Shown: positions 19,686-28,318, counted from the first letter of the stretch. The stretch: 64,000 bases of DNA from Macrococcoides goetzii (GCF_002742385.2 NZ_MJBI02000006.1:1-64000); one strand, 5' to 3'. Numbers and translations: made by a program. The notes: generated from the sequence alone by a model not told the origin.

Positions 19686-20240
19686 ATGACAAACGAAAAT
19701 AAAGATCTTATGTTAGAAAAAATGATAGAATCACGTACAATCTTAATCTCAGGTGGTATTGATGATAAATCAGCGAAAGAAGTTGTTAATCAATTATTAT
19801 TATTAGATTCAATCAATCATGAGCCGATTAAATTAATCATCTCTTCTCCAGGTGGACATGTAGATTCAGGTTATTTAATACATGATATGATTAATTTCAT
19901 CGAATCAGAAGTTAAAATTATTGGTGCAGGATGGGTAGTTAGTGCAGGCGTATTAATTTACTTATCAGGTAAGAAAGAAAATCGCTACGCATTACCAAAT
20001 ACACGCTTCATGATTCACCAACCAAGTGGTGGTACACAAGGACAAGCGTCCAACATGGAAATTACTGCAAAAGAAATTATCCGTACACGTCAAAAATTAA
20101 ACGAATTAATCGCACGTGAAACTGGCAAATCTGTAGAAGAAGTTGAACAACATACAGGTCGTGATTACTGGTTAAGCACACAAGAAGCTTTAGAGTACGG
20201 TATCGTCAATAAAATTATTGAAAACCAAAAAGAAATCTAA
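19686..20240 (+). CDS. Divergent ClpP-family serine protease
   Basis: 184 residues. Most of the ClpP core is present (ISSPGGHVDSGYLIHDMI, MIHQPSGGTQGQASNME). The catalytic Ser lies in WVVSAGVLIY, His in MIHQP and Asp in TGRDYWLS, so the triad is kept. The usual MAASMG around Ser is changed, and the N-terminal loops that contact ClpX/ClpC differ from housekeeping ClpP. It is thus a paralogue rather than the main clpP gene. AGGAGG precedes the ATG; a strong terminator follows. Confidence 0.85.
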   Translation: MTNENKDLMLEKMIESRTILISGGIDDKSAKEVVNQLLLLDSINHEPIKLIISSPGGHVDSGYLIHDMINFIESEVKIIGAGWVVSAGVLIYLSGKKENRYALPNTRFMIHQPSGGTQGQASNMEITAKEIIRTRQKLNELIARETGKSVEEVEQHTGRDYWLSTQEALEYGIVNKIIENQKEI

Positions 20241-20247
20241 ATCATAA

Positions 20248-20286
20248 ATCCCAATGCACATTTCGATGCATTGGGATTTTTTTCGG
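20248..20286 (+). terminator. Terminator of the clpP-like gene
   Basis: AATCCCAATGCA and TGCATTGGGATT form a 12-bp stem with an 8-nt loop, followed by a T run. Confidence 0.9.
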
Positions 20287-20289
20287 CAG

Positions 20290-20540
20290 TTTTAGCGGTA
20301 TCTTCTCGCTTTACCACTCGATTCCGCTATTACACTTCAGTTTTAGCGGTATCTTCTCGCTTCACCACTCGATTCCGCTATTACGCTTCAGTTTTAGCGG
20401 TATCTTCTCGCTTTACCACTCGATTCCGCTATTACACTTCGTTTTTAGCGGTATCTTCTATATTTACCACTCGATTCCGCTATTACGCTTCGTTTTTAGC
20501 GGTATCTTCTCGCTTTACCACTCGATTCCGCTATTACTTC
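20290..20540. repeat. Tandem hairpin repeat, family C (5 units of 51 bp)
   Basis: Units begin with TTTTAGCGG at 20290, 20341, 20392, 20443 and 20494, an exact 51-bp period. Each pairs TAGCGG with CCGCTA, with a conserved TATCTTCTCGC and CCACTCGATT between. The last unit overlaps the final codons of the P-loop kinase gene on the minus strand. Frames running through it are artefacts of the 51-bp (17-codon) period. Confidence 0.9.
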
Positions 20541-21028
20541 AAATAAGCATTAATATAAGCATTCACTGCTTCACGTGACTGGAAAATTACCTGCTTTTTA
20601 TCGGGATATTTCTCTAATAGCTCAATTACTTTTGGTCTGCTCACAATATTATATTGTTTAATGAAAGCAATAAATTCTGAATCCGTTTCACTAGTCTCTA
20701 TCCAAGGCATATCTGGTCTCTCTTTTCCTTTTCTTTGCTCGATACTCTCCAGACAAACTTCAACTGGTAAGTCTAAGAAATAAATCGTGTCACATGCAGC
20801 GATGCGCATCTCAATTGTTGATCCATAATTCCCGTCAATAATCCATGTCTCACCTTTTAACGCTTCCCTTTGTCGATTCAAAAATACTTCTCTTTCTACT
20901 ACAGTTCGATCTGACTTCCAGTTCAGAAGATCGAGATGAATAACTGGTATATCTAAACATTTACTGAGATTACGAGAAAACGTACTTTTTCCGCTTCCAG
21001 GACATCCGATTACTATCATCTTTTTCAT
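20534..21028 (-). CDS. P-loop nucleotide kinase-like protein (DNA topology modulation/FlaR-like)
   Basis: 164 residues. Walker A GCPGSGKST at residues 8-16; HLDLLNWK and WIIDGNYGSTIEMR are typical of the small AAA_18/FlaR-like group. It is likely a cytosolic nucleoside or nucleotide kinase-like enzyme of unknown substrate. The last two codons lie in the family C repeat, so the C-terminus may vary with repeat length. It follows the phosphotransferase gene by 25 bp. Confidence 0.75.
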   Translation of the reverse strand: MKKMIVIGCPGSGKSTFSRNLSKCLDIPVIHLDLLNWKSDRTVVEREVFLNRQREALKGETWIIDGNYGSTIEMRIAACDTIYFLDLPVEVCLESIEQRKGKERPDMPWIETSETDSEFIAFIKQYNIVSRPKVIELLEKYPDKKQVIFQSREAVNAYINAYLK

Positions 21029-21053
21029 AGGTAACCCCCAAAATCTTCATTAT

Positions 21054-21863
21054 TTAAAATAATTCGTTTAGCAACACCACATACTGTGTTGTATCTTCCG
21101 GATGATGTCTAGTACTCGTTGAAAGCCGTAAAGCCATAATAATTCTTGCATATATTAAAAAGTCTTTATAATCTATCCAGCTAAACTTTAAATAATAGTC
21201 ATAATATGCACGCAGTGTTTCTTCATTGATGTCATATGGACTTGAACAATATAAAAACAATAGTTCATATAGTATCAAATTCTGCATCGGAGTTGGATCG
21301 ATTACAGATAGCACTTCTTTTTGCATAATAAAATTATGATAACCGAAATCGCCATGAACATATTTCGGTGTTTCCTCTGGTAATGCTACAGTGTCCAATG
21401 CTTCAAACAAAGCTTCACTATCAAAATAATCATCGATGACCAGTCGTTCTAATGCCAGCTCATCTTTTAAAAATATTTTAAAATCAGGTTTTAAATCATT
21501 GATATAACCGACTCTGTTATCACTATATTCATATTGATTCATAAAATTTATCTTATCTAGTATTTTTAATTTACTGTATTGTTCATACAGCATCGAACCT
21601 TTCATATGTTCCATTAATATATATGTTGTATCATCTGTCGCAATACATTCAGGAAATGATTCTATTTGCTGATATCTTTTCAGAAACTGACTTTCAGACT
21701 GAATTGATAATGGTGGATTGAGTTTAAGAATATATTTCTTATCAAAATCATCGATAAAGAATACTTTGCTTGTTGTTCCCGATGTAATTTCAGTTAACAC
21801 ACAACGTCCACTGACATAATGCATATCTTGTAATGCAAATAACACCTCTCTAACTGAAGCCAA
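21054..21863 (-). CDS. APH/choline-kinase-like phosphotransferase
   Basis: 269 residues. The Brenner motif is present as YVHGDFGYHNFI (about 180) with the metal-binding Asp in VIDPTP about 20 residues later. The N-lobe has the ATP-lysine segment KKYILKLNPPL. The family phosphorylates aminoglycosides, choline or other small molecules; this divergent member should not be read as a resistance gene. It is probably co-transcribed with the P-loop kinase gene. Confidence 0.75.
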   Translation of the reverse strand: MASVREVLFALQDMHYVSGRCVLTEITSGTTSKVFFIDDFDKKYILKLNPPLSIQSESQFLKRYQQIESFPECIATDDTTYILMEHMKGSMLYEQYSKLKILDKINFMNQYEYSDNRVGYINDLKPDFKIFLKDELALERLVIDDYFDSEALFEALDTVALPEETPKYVHGDFGYHNFIMQKEVLSVIDPTPMQNLILYELLFLYCSSPYDINEETLRAYYDYYLKFSWIDYKDFLIYARIIMALRLSTSTRHHPEDTTQYVVLLNELF

Positions 21864-21939
21864 ACTATCACGTCCTATCTATAATTTGCATCTTTTTATT
21901 ATATTCGATATCATGACTAAAAACTATCGAGGTTAAAAG

Positions 21940-22152
21940 ATGAACTTAAAACAACGTGCAAAACAATTAAAAATAGATGTTCCAGCTATATTTATCGCTT
22001 TACATAAAAAAGAAACGCCAACACTCGCTAAAGTATTGGCGCTTATCACTATCATCTATGCATTGTCACCTATAGATCTTATTCTAGATTTCATTCCAGT
22101 ACTAGGATTTTTAGATGACGTCATCTATCTTAAAATGTATACGGTCTATTAA
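21940..22152 (+). CDS. YkvA/DUF1232 small membrane protein, C-terminally short
   Basis: 70 residues. The family core LSPIDLILDFIPVLGFLDDVIYL is intact at about 43-65. Family members usually continue for another 20-40 residues, whereas here translation stops a few residues after the core (LKMYTVY). Either this is a natural short form or the 3' end was lost next to the converging hydrolase gene. Function unknown. Confidence 0.7.
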   Translation: MNLKQRAKQLKIDVPAIFIALHKKETPTLAKVLALITIIYALSPIDLILDFIPVLGFLDDVIYLKMYTVY

Positions 22153-22156
22153 ACGT

Positions 22157-22963
22157 TTATAACGTATCTACAAACTTTTTAGCAAGTCTACGCACTTCAT
22201 CATAAGCATCTATCATTGGATTATGACCAGTATTGGTTAGTACCGTTGTATGAATATGTTCAATCGGCTCAAAGAATCGAATTTGATCTTTATATCCTAC
22301 GACGTTATCATATTGTCCAAGTATTACATATAAAAGCGTATCCTCGTGAATCTGAATATTATCTTCACATCTAAACTGATAAAATTCATTATCCTGACGG
22401 CGCAGATTCTTCATAAATTGATTATTCGCGCGTTTTATACCCGGCACCATTAAACGTCTAAACAATTCCCATGTCTCATGATTAATGCGCACAGTCATAC
22501 TTAAATAATCTTTATAATAATCTTTATCCTCTAATACTTCAAACTGCTCATCTACTTGACGATCCAACTTTTCAATCGTGCGTAAATGTTTCTGACCTTC
22601 AACGACCGGACATGTGATAAACCCAGCCTTCACCTGATCCTGTAATCTGTCCATTACGCCTAAACACATATAGCTGCCGTAAGAATGACCCACAAGTACA
22701 ATCTCTTCATCAGCCGTCATCTCTTCAATAAATCCCAGTACAACATCTAAAATATCGTTCGTACTATTTAAACCTAAATCCGCTTCAGATTCTCCCATAC
22801 CAGGAATATCTAAATAAATACGTTTGTAATCAGCAAATATATCATCATACATTTCATAATGGCTCGTTAAATCTACACCATTACCATGAAAGAAGTAAAC
22901 AGGTAAACCTTCTCCTTCAATCTTGTAGTTCAATGTTACATCTTTAATCTCTATTGTCGTCAT
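22157..22963 (-). CDS. Alpha/beta hydrolase
   Basis: 268 residues. The oxyanion-hole segment YFHGNGVD is near 24, the nucleophile elbow GHSYGSY near 95 and the catalytic His in NTGHNPM near the C-terminus. The acid is probably the Asp in GQYDNVV. It should be a soluble esterase or lipase-like enzyme; the substrate is unknown. Confidence 0.8.
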   Translation of the reverse strand: MTTIEIKDVTLNYKIEGEGLPVYFFHGNGVDLTSHYEMYDDIFADYKRIYLDIPGMGESEADLGLNSTNDILDVVLGFIEEMTADEEIVLVGHSYGSYMCLGVMDRLQDQVKAGFITCPVVEGQKHLRTIEKLDRQVDEQFEVLEDKDYYKDYLSMTVRINHETWELFRRLMVPGIKRANNQFMKNLRRQDNEFYQFRCEDNIQIHEDTLLYVILGQYDNVVGYKDQIRFFEPIEHIHTTVLTNTGHNPMIDAYDEVRRLAKKFVDTL

Positions 22964-22993
22964 TAATTTTGTCCTCTCTATACTACCTATATA

Positions 22994-23386
22994 TTAGTCT
23001 TTTAAAAATATATCTATCTTTATCTTTACCCAATTTCCGTTCATACTTTTCGATGAAATTTTACCAAAAAGTAGCTTACCAGCATCCATCAGCCTCGAAA
23101 ATATTATATTATCTGCTTTAGGAATATACCCTAACTTAACACCATCAGCATTTTTTATCATTATAGCCTGAGCATCATACGGATTATCTGGTTCTCTATA
23201 AAAATTTAATAGATGACCAACCTTTAAGTACTCATATAATTCCTCAATACCCTCAATATGTGATGTTCCGGCGATATAAGTATCAAATAAAAAGATTTCA
23301 CGCTCAAAAGGCAACGGTACCGTTAAATTTTTATTATGGATTAAATGCATCAATCCATGGTCATTCGTTTTATCTATTTCGTGCAT
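22994..23386 (-). CDS. HIRAN-domain protein
   Basis: 130 residues from ATG 23386, which sits 6 nt after GAGGTG and 1 nt after the stop of the upstream gene. The HIRAN core is visible from about 40 to 115: AGTSHIEGIEELY, LLNFYREPDNPYDAQAIMI and KLGYIPKADNIIF. HIRAN domains bind the 3' end of single-stranded DNA in eukaryotic HLTF; stand-alone bacterial forms are poorly understood. Coupled tightly to the J-domain protein gene. Confidence 0.8.
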   Translation of the reverse strand: MHEIDKTNDHGLMHLIHNKNLTVPLPFEREIFLFDTYIAGTSHIEGIEELYEYLKVGHLLNFYREPDNPYDAQAIMIKNADGVKLGYIPKADNIIFSRLMDAGKLLFGKISSKSMNGNWVKIKIDIFLKD

Positions 23387-23387
23387 T

Positions 23388-24203
23388 TTAAACACCTCGC
23401 AATGCATCAATTTTTTGCTCAAATATTTTAATTACTTCATCCAGTTGAATTAACACTTGTTCCAGCTCAGTTTTTTTCTTATCTATTGCATCCTGATCAG
23501 TAATTATTGGCTTCATCGTATAAGGGTATGACGCCTTTATCTGTTCAATCTCAAGCTTAATCAGTTCTAACTTTTGACGCAATTTATCACGTTCATCAAT
23601 AACAGACTTATTATCCAATTTTTTATCATTTGAAGTTCCATTAATAATGAAATATATCATTTCAATTGTGAGTATGTCACCCTTTTCATATGCACTGACT
23701 GCATTTTGAAATAACTTTAACTGCTCCTCGGTTAAATCGCTATTTAAATCAGGATGTAACGACTTAACAATTGTTCGATACATCTTTTTTAATGCCTTAT
23801 AATCTTCTTCTGACAATGCTTCACCTTTTTGATAGTTGATAGCATCGTTCAGTTTATTCAGCTGTTCATCCAGTTGATGTTTGTATATGATAAACTCCTG
23901 ATCCAGTTGCTCATCAATTAATGATAAATCTACTTTCTCCTGACGATTTAACTTCGTCTGAATCAATTCCATCTTTCTTTTTAAACGTAAATATAAACAT
24001 TCCTTTTCAAATATTTTATATTCTAAAAATCCAAGAAGAATCATATACGTTGTTTCGATATTTTTACACTCCACAAATAAAAGTTCATCGCGCTCAAGTA
24101 TTAACATCGATATCTCTATTTTAAGCTTTTTAACTTCCTGTTTTATGCCATCAATATCTGGAAATATGATTATATTATTCTCCGCATTAAGTTCATCAGC
24201 CAT
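23388..24203 (-). CDS. Coiled-coil protein with an internal J-like domain
   Basis: 271 residues, almost all helical and charged. A J-domain-like segment at about 130-185 contains YKALKKMYRTIVKSLHPDLN with the HPD tripeptide, flanked by long coiled coils (about 15-115 and 205-270). It may recruit DnaK or serve as a structural partner of the HIRAN protein, whose gene it overlaps in translation. AAAGGAG lies 8 nt before the ATG. Confidence 0.7.
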   Translation of the reverse strand: MADELNAENNIIIFPDIDGIKQEVKKLKIEISMLILERDELLFVECKNIETTYMILLGFLEYKIFEKECLYLRLKRKMELIQTKLNRQEKVDLSLIDEQLDQEFIIYKHQLDEQLNKLNDAINYQKGEALSEEDYKALKKMYRTIVKSLHPDLNSDLTEEQLKLFQNAVSAYEKGDILTIEMIYFIINGTSNDKKLDNKSVIDERDKLRQKLELIKLEIEQIKASYPYTMKPIITDQDAIDKKKTELEQVLIQLDEVIKIFEQKIDALRGV

Positions 24204-24381
24204 CTTTAATCACTCCTTTCAAAATACGATACAATTCATATATTTATTAATTATTATGCATAACAAAGTTAATACTGTAAATCATAAAAATGTCCACTCT
24301 AAATAAACAACGTTCACGTCATGTTGACATTCTTATATATGGAAATTTATAATCAATATAATGCTTGAAAGGAGTGAAGTG

Positions 24382-25293
24382 ATGAATAATAAGTTAAAGG
24401 GGATTATGTTTGTCACATTAGGGTCAATTTTCTGGGGTGTCGGAGGCACCGTATCCCAGCAAATCTTTCAAGGCTATAGCGTACCACTCGATTGGTTTAT
24501 TACCATTAGATTAATCTTAAGCGGTATCTTTTTGCTTTGCCTGGCCATGATAAGGAAGCAAAATATACTGAATGTATTTCGCGATAAGCATACATTTTTC
24601 CAGCTTGTGATTTATTCAATATTTGGAATGCTTGCGGTACAGTATACATTTCTAGCATCAATAGAAGCGGGTAATGCAGCAGTAGCGACACTCTTGCAAT
24701 ATTTAGCTCCGATTGTCATACTGACTTTCCTGCTTATTACACGTAAGACAGAATTTAGAGCGATAGATCTGATCATTATACTCGTCTCATCATTCGGAAC
24801 ATTTCTATTGCTTACGAGCGGTAATATTAACAATGTCGTCGTACCGCCAGCAGCAATTATATGGGGACTATTATCAGCAATCGCAGCAGCGTTCTATACA
24901 ATGTACGCCGGAAGACTCTTTGTCCGTAATACCCCACTCGTGATCATCGGATGGGCGATGCTTATAGCTGGATTGTTTATCAGTCTATTCAATAGACACT
25001 GGCAGATCAATCCATTGTCATACGGTGCAATGTTTAACGTTTATCTTATATTCGTTATCATCGTTGGAACCGCGCTAGCCTTCTTCCTATATCTACTCAG
25101 CGTAAAATATATCGACCCACAACTTACTGCGCTACTCGGATGTATTGAACCATTAACAGCAGTTATCCTCAGTATTGTCTGGCTGAAACAGCCTTTTGAT
25201 ATTATCCAATGTGCAGGAATGATGATTATACTCGGTGTCGTGCTATTCATATCTATATTAAATACAAAAGAAAAAAACCAAGCATCTCGTTAA
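24382..25293 (+). CDS. EamA/DMT-family transporter
   Basis: 303 residues from ATG 24382, 7 nt after AAAGGAG. Ten hydrophobic helices arranged as two EamA repeats (about 8-140 and 155-295), with GVGGTVSQQIF in helix 1 and EPLTAVILSIVWL in helix 9. It probably exports an amino acid or metabolite. The stop codon lies in the loop of the terminator hairpin. Confidence 0.85.
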   Translation: MNNKLKGIMFVTLGSIFWGVGGTVSQQIFQGYSVPLDWFITIRLILSGIFLLCLAMIRKQNILNVFRDKHTFFQLVIYSIFGMLAVQYTFLASIEAGNAAVATLLQYLAPIVILTFLLITRKTEFRAIDLIIILVSSFGTFLLLTSGNINNVVVPPAAIIWGLLSAIAAAFYTMYAGRLFVRNTPLVIIGWAMLIAGLFISLFNRHWQINPLSYGAMFNVYLIFVIIVGTALAFFLYLLSVKYIDPQLTALLGCIEPLTAVILSIVWLKQPFDIIQCAGMMIILGVVLFISILNTKEKNQASR

Positions 25294-25310
25294 TGAGATG
25301 TTTGGTTTTT
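25273..25310. terminator. Bidirectional terminator over the EamA stop codon
   Basis: AAAAACCAAGCATCTC pairs with GAGATGTTTGGTTTTT around a 6-nt loop that contains the EamA TAA. It separates the EamA gene and the converging relB-like gene. Confidence 0.85.
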
Positions 25311-25317
25311 CTAATAA

Positions 25318-25611
25318 TCATACGTCATTTGTTCCATTGTCGTATTTTCTTTTGACTTCTTCTAAAGAAGTTGTTTCTTGAGTAAATCCATATTCTTCCA
25401 GTGCCTCAGATATCAAACTATAAATTTCGTTTTTAGATACTTTATCTTCAGGTAATTTTAATTCGAAAGGAATACTATTAGTTAAGACAATTTGTTGTAA
25501 GTACATATCAAATGCAGTTGAGATTGTGAGTCCTAGTGATTTCAGAACTTTATCGGCATCTTCTTTTAATTCTTTATCTACTCTCAAAGTAATCGTACTT
25601 GATTTAACCAT
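25318..25611 (-). CDS. RelB/DinJ-family antitoxin, no toxin adjacent
   Basis: 97 residues from ATG 25611, which follows GGAGG. The N-terminal ribbon-helix-helix is clear (SSTITLRVDKELKEDADKVL), followed by a helical toxin-binding tail. Antitoxins of this family repress their own operon and bind a RelE/YafQ toxin. No toxin gene lies on either side: a terminator and the EamA gene follow, and an MFS gene precedes. It may be an orphan. Confidence 0.85.
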   Translation of the reverse strand: MVKSSTITLRVDKELKEDADKVLKSLGLTISTAFDMYLQQIVLTNSIPFELKLPEDKVSKNEIYSLISEALEEYGFTQETTSLEEVKRKYDNGTNDV

Positions 25612-25692
25612 AAATGCACCTCCAATGTAAATGCATTGTAACACTTTATTTAGATAAATTCAAGTAATTTTACACTTTATGATTGATAATTA

Positions 25693-26970
25693 TCAATCAT
25701 ATTTTAGTTTTAAAAATTTATTAGATCGTATTGTAAACTTCTGATTCATAACACTTAATACAAGTACAATGCAACTCACGCCACAAACTAGAAACGTTAT
25801 ACCATAGTAACCTTGATCAAAGATAATTCCAAATATAATATAAGAAATTGGCATCAGTAACTGTGCTGTTAAATTGATTACAGAGAATACCCTTCCCTGA
25901 ACACGCGCTTCGATATGCTCCTGAAAGAATACAAACAATGGTGTATTAACAAACTGTGCTGTAATACCTAATAGTAGACCACAAATAAAGAATGTAATAT
26001 AAACCGGCCATAAGCTGTTCATTAATAGCAATGGCAAACTTATCACAATTAAAAATACACCCTCTAATAATAATCCTTTTTTAAGCATAGGAAATGGATT
26101 ATCAAATTTTTTCTTATTGCCAATAATTATGCCACCAATCAGTACCCCCACACTAAATGAAGCTTCTAATATCCCCATCATTTCTGAGCTTGCTTCAAAA
26201 TGACCGATGATAATTTTGCTCATGCCTATATTTATACCAGATACAAAGAAATTTAAGGACATAAATAATATAAGTAGCGTTCTTAAAATTTCATGATGCC
26301 AAATATATTGTAACCCATACTTAAAACTTTTAAAGACACCTTCTTTTTCAATTATCGCATCATTTGAATCAACAACATCATCCTTTTTAAATAATTTGAA
26401 ATTAATCATAAGAATGACCAAACTTGCACAAATATATGCAATAACGAAAATGAATAAAAATAATTCTTTAGACACAAATCCATATAATAAACCACCTAAC
26501 ACTGGACCTAAAAGCATCGACAAACTACTTGCTGTGGAATTATATCCCATTGTCTTTTGTAAATGTTCACTATGGACAATATGCGGAATTGCTGCCATGA
26601 AACTAGGACTGCTCGCGCTTGAAATAAATGCAGCAAAAAAAGTTACGATGTATAGGGCAATGATATTAAAACCTAGAAAATGAATATAAAGCAATAAAAG
26701 AAATACTAAAATAGCTTCTATAAAAATACTCCAGAATATAACCTTTTTACGATCAAAGTTATCTGCTAAGTATCCAGATAACGGTGTTACCGCGATTCTA
26801 CCAAGAACACTCATCGCTAAATTAATTGAAAATAGTTTGGCAGAACCTGTAGCAGAAAGGATATAAAAACTGATACCGAAACTATAGATAGATACACCCA
26901 ACATCGAAATCATCGTACTTAATATTAATAGATACATTTGACGTTTTGATTGTTTCATTTCTAATTCCAT
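25693..26970 (-). CDS. MFS efflux transporter
   Basis: 425 residues from ATG 26970, 8 nt after GGAGG. Twelve hydrophobic helices; the loop 2-3 motif appears as GYLADNFDRKKV and helix 5 as GPVLGGLLYGF. It resembles the macrolide/multidrug MFS group. It is divergent from an XRE-TPR regulator and has the operator AGTTTAAT-TTA-ATTAAACT at its transcription start, so it is probably repressed by that regulator. Confidence 0.85.
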   Translation of the reverse strand: MELEMKQSKRQMYLLILSTMISMLGVSIYSFGISFYILSATGSAKLFSINLAMSVLGRIAVTPLSGYLADNFDRKKVIFWSIFIEAILVFLLLLYIHFLGFNIIALYIVTFFAAFISSASSPSFMAAIPHIVHSEHLQKTMGYNSTASSLSMLLGPVLGGLLYGFVSKELFLFIFVIAYICASLVILMINFKLFKKDDVVDSNDAIIEKEGVFKSFKYGLQYIWHHEILRTLLILFMSLNFFVSGINIGMSKIIIGHFEASSEMMGILEASFSVGVLIGGIIIGNKKKFDNPFPMLKKGLLLEGVFLIVISLPLLLMNSLWPVYITFFICGLLLGITAQFVNTPLFVFFQEHIEARVQGRVFSVINLTAQLLMPISYIIFGIIFDQGYYGITFLVCGVSCIVLVLSVMNQKFTIRSNKFLKLKYD

Positions 26971-26985
26971 AATACCTACCTCCAA

Positions 26986-27004
26986 AGTTTAATTTAATTA
27001 AACT
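26986..27004. promoter_or_regulatory. Operator 1 over the MFS transcription start
   Basis: AGTTTAAT-TTA-ATTAAACT, a perfect 8-3-8 dyad. It starts directly downstream of the minus-strand -10 box (TATAAT at 27006-27011, with TTGCTT at 27029-27034 and a 17-bp spacer). Binding here would block transcription of the pump. Confidence 0.75.
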
Positions 27005-27023
27005 TATTATATAAAATTAAAAT

Positions 27024-27058
27024 TTGAAAAGCAAATAAAAGTTTAATATAATTAAACT
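27024..27058 (+). promoter_or_regulatory. XRE-TPR gene promoter overlapped by operator 2
   Basis: TTGAAA (27024-27029), a 17-bp spacer and TATAAT (27047-27052). The dyad AGTTTAAT-ATA-ATTAAACT (27040-27058) covers the -10 box and has the same half-sites as operator 1. The -35 box overlaps that of the divergent MFS promoter by one base, so both promoters share a single 50-bp block. Confidence 0.75.
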
Positions 27059-27075
27059 AATTAATGGAGGTTATT

Positions 27076-28314
27076 ATGAATACATTAGGATCTAAAATTA
27101 GAAGTCTTCGCAAAAGTAAAAAAATGACGCTCGTAGATCTCGCTGGGGATTATATGACAAAGGGTATGCTCAGTCTTATAGAAAATGATAAAAACAATCC
27201 ATCAATGGAAAGTTTAGAATACATCGCTAAAAAGTTAGACACATCAGTAAGTGCCCTCATGGAAGATGGGGATGAAGTCATTACAAATGAAACATATATA
27301 AAAATAAAAGAAAATTTAAAATCACCAAGTTTTACTCGCGAACATGAATTTAAAGATATACTTGATCCAATCATTGATCAAATAAAACATAACAGAAAAG
27401 GTGCATTTATTTTTCAATGTTATGCCTATACAAAAGCAGTACATAAAGATCAAACTGCATTAGATTATTTAAATACAGCAAAACAGATATATCTTGAACT
27501 CAATGATAAAAATGCATTGCTGGATGTTGAAAATGATGTTATAACAATTCAATTTATCTTAAATAATTACAACGAAGCATTTAGTAGTGGTGTTGAACTA
27601 TATGAAAAATATAAAGATGACTATGAAATTTCAAACCCAAATGCACTTCCGAGACTGTTATTAAGTGTTTCTGCTTATGCATATTCCAGCTATGATTTAA
27701 GTAATCTATTTAAATATCTTAAGTTAGCCGAAAAAGAAAGTATAAACAATAAAACGATTAAATTATTACCATCCATATATAAATCATTATGTTTCGGATA
27801 TATGCTTGATGGGGATATCGATATGTACAAACAAACATTAGATAAGTTCGATTATTTAGAACCTTTTCTTCATAACGATTTTAATTATAAATATGATATC
27901 TTTACGACAAAAATGATTTACTATTTTTATAACAAACAAGATGAAGCTTTATTGGAATTAATCAATAATCAGCATCAACACCTGGAAAGCGATGACTATA
28001 CACGAGATACATTTGATTCAGCAAATAAAAATATATGGACACTTATGAAGGGTATTGCACTTTATCGCAAAGAAATGTATGACGATGCAATTATATTACT
28101 TCAAAAATACCAACCTGATATTGAATTTCAAGCACCTGCAGATATTGCTGTTTTCGCACAAAAATATACTTACTTAGCAATGAATGAGGAACGATTAAAT
28201 AATATAAAAAAAGCAAAAGAATTTATTCAAATAGCTAATGACAAAATTAAGCAAATCCCTCCAAATCATTTCACAAAAATTACAGAAGACACTTACAAAA
28301 GAATAATGAACTAA
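27076..28314 (+). CDS. XRE-family regulator with TPR domain (Rgg/PlcR-like architecture)
   Basis: 412 residues from ATG 27076 behind GGAGG. An N-terminal HTH_3 (about 5-60: LGSKIRSLRKSKKMTLVDLA, then KGMLSLIENDKNNPSMESLEYIAKKL) is followed by about 330 residues of helical TPR-like repeats. This layout is shared with peptide-sensing RRNPP regulators and with other TPR regulators. It probably represses itself and the divergent MFS gene through the twin dyads. No small peptide gene is seen beside it. Confidence 0.85.
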   Translation: MNTLGSKIRSLRKSKKMTLVDLAGDYMTKGMLSLIENDKNNPSMESLEYIAKKLDTSVSALMEDGDEVITNETYIKIKENLKSPSFTREHEFKDILDPIIDQIKHNRKGAFIFQCYAYTKAVHKDQTALDYLNTAKQIYLELNDKNALLDVENDVITIQFILNNYNEAFSSGVELYEKYKDDYEISNPNALPRLLLSVSAYAYSSYDLSNLFKYLKLAEKESINNKTIKLLPSIYKSLCFGYMLDGDIDMYKQTLDKFDYLEPFLHNDFNYKYDIFTTKMIYYFYNKQDEALLELINNQHQHLESDDYTRDTFDSANKNIWTLMKGIALYRKEMYDDAIILLQKYQPDIEFQAPADIAVFAQKYTYLAMNEERLNNIKKAKEFIQIANDKIKQIPPNHFTKITEDTYKRIMN

Positions 28315-28318
28315 AATG

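Noticed and set aside
20271-20546. A 91-residue plus-strand frame across the family C repeats
   Set aside because: It is an artefact of a 51-bp period (17 codons), starts within a terminator and has no ribosome site.
21054-21863. Aminoglycoside resistance gene
   Set aside because: Only the general APH/choline-kinase fold is visible; sequence and context do not point to a resistance enzyme.
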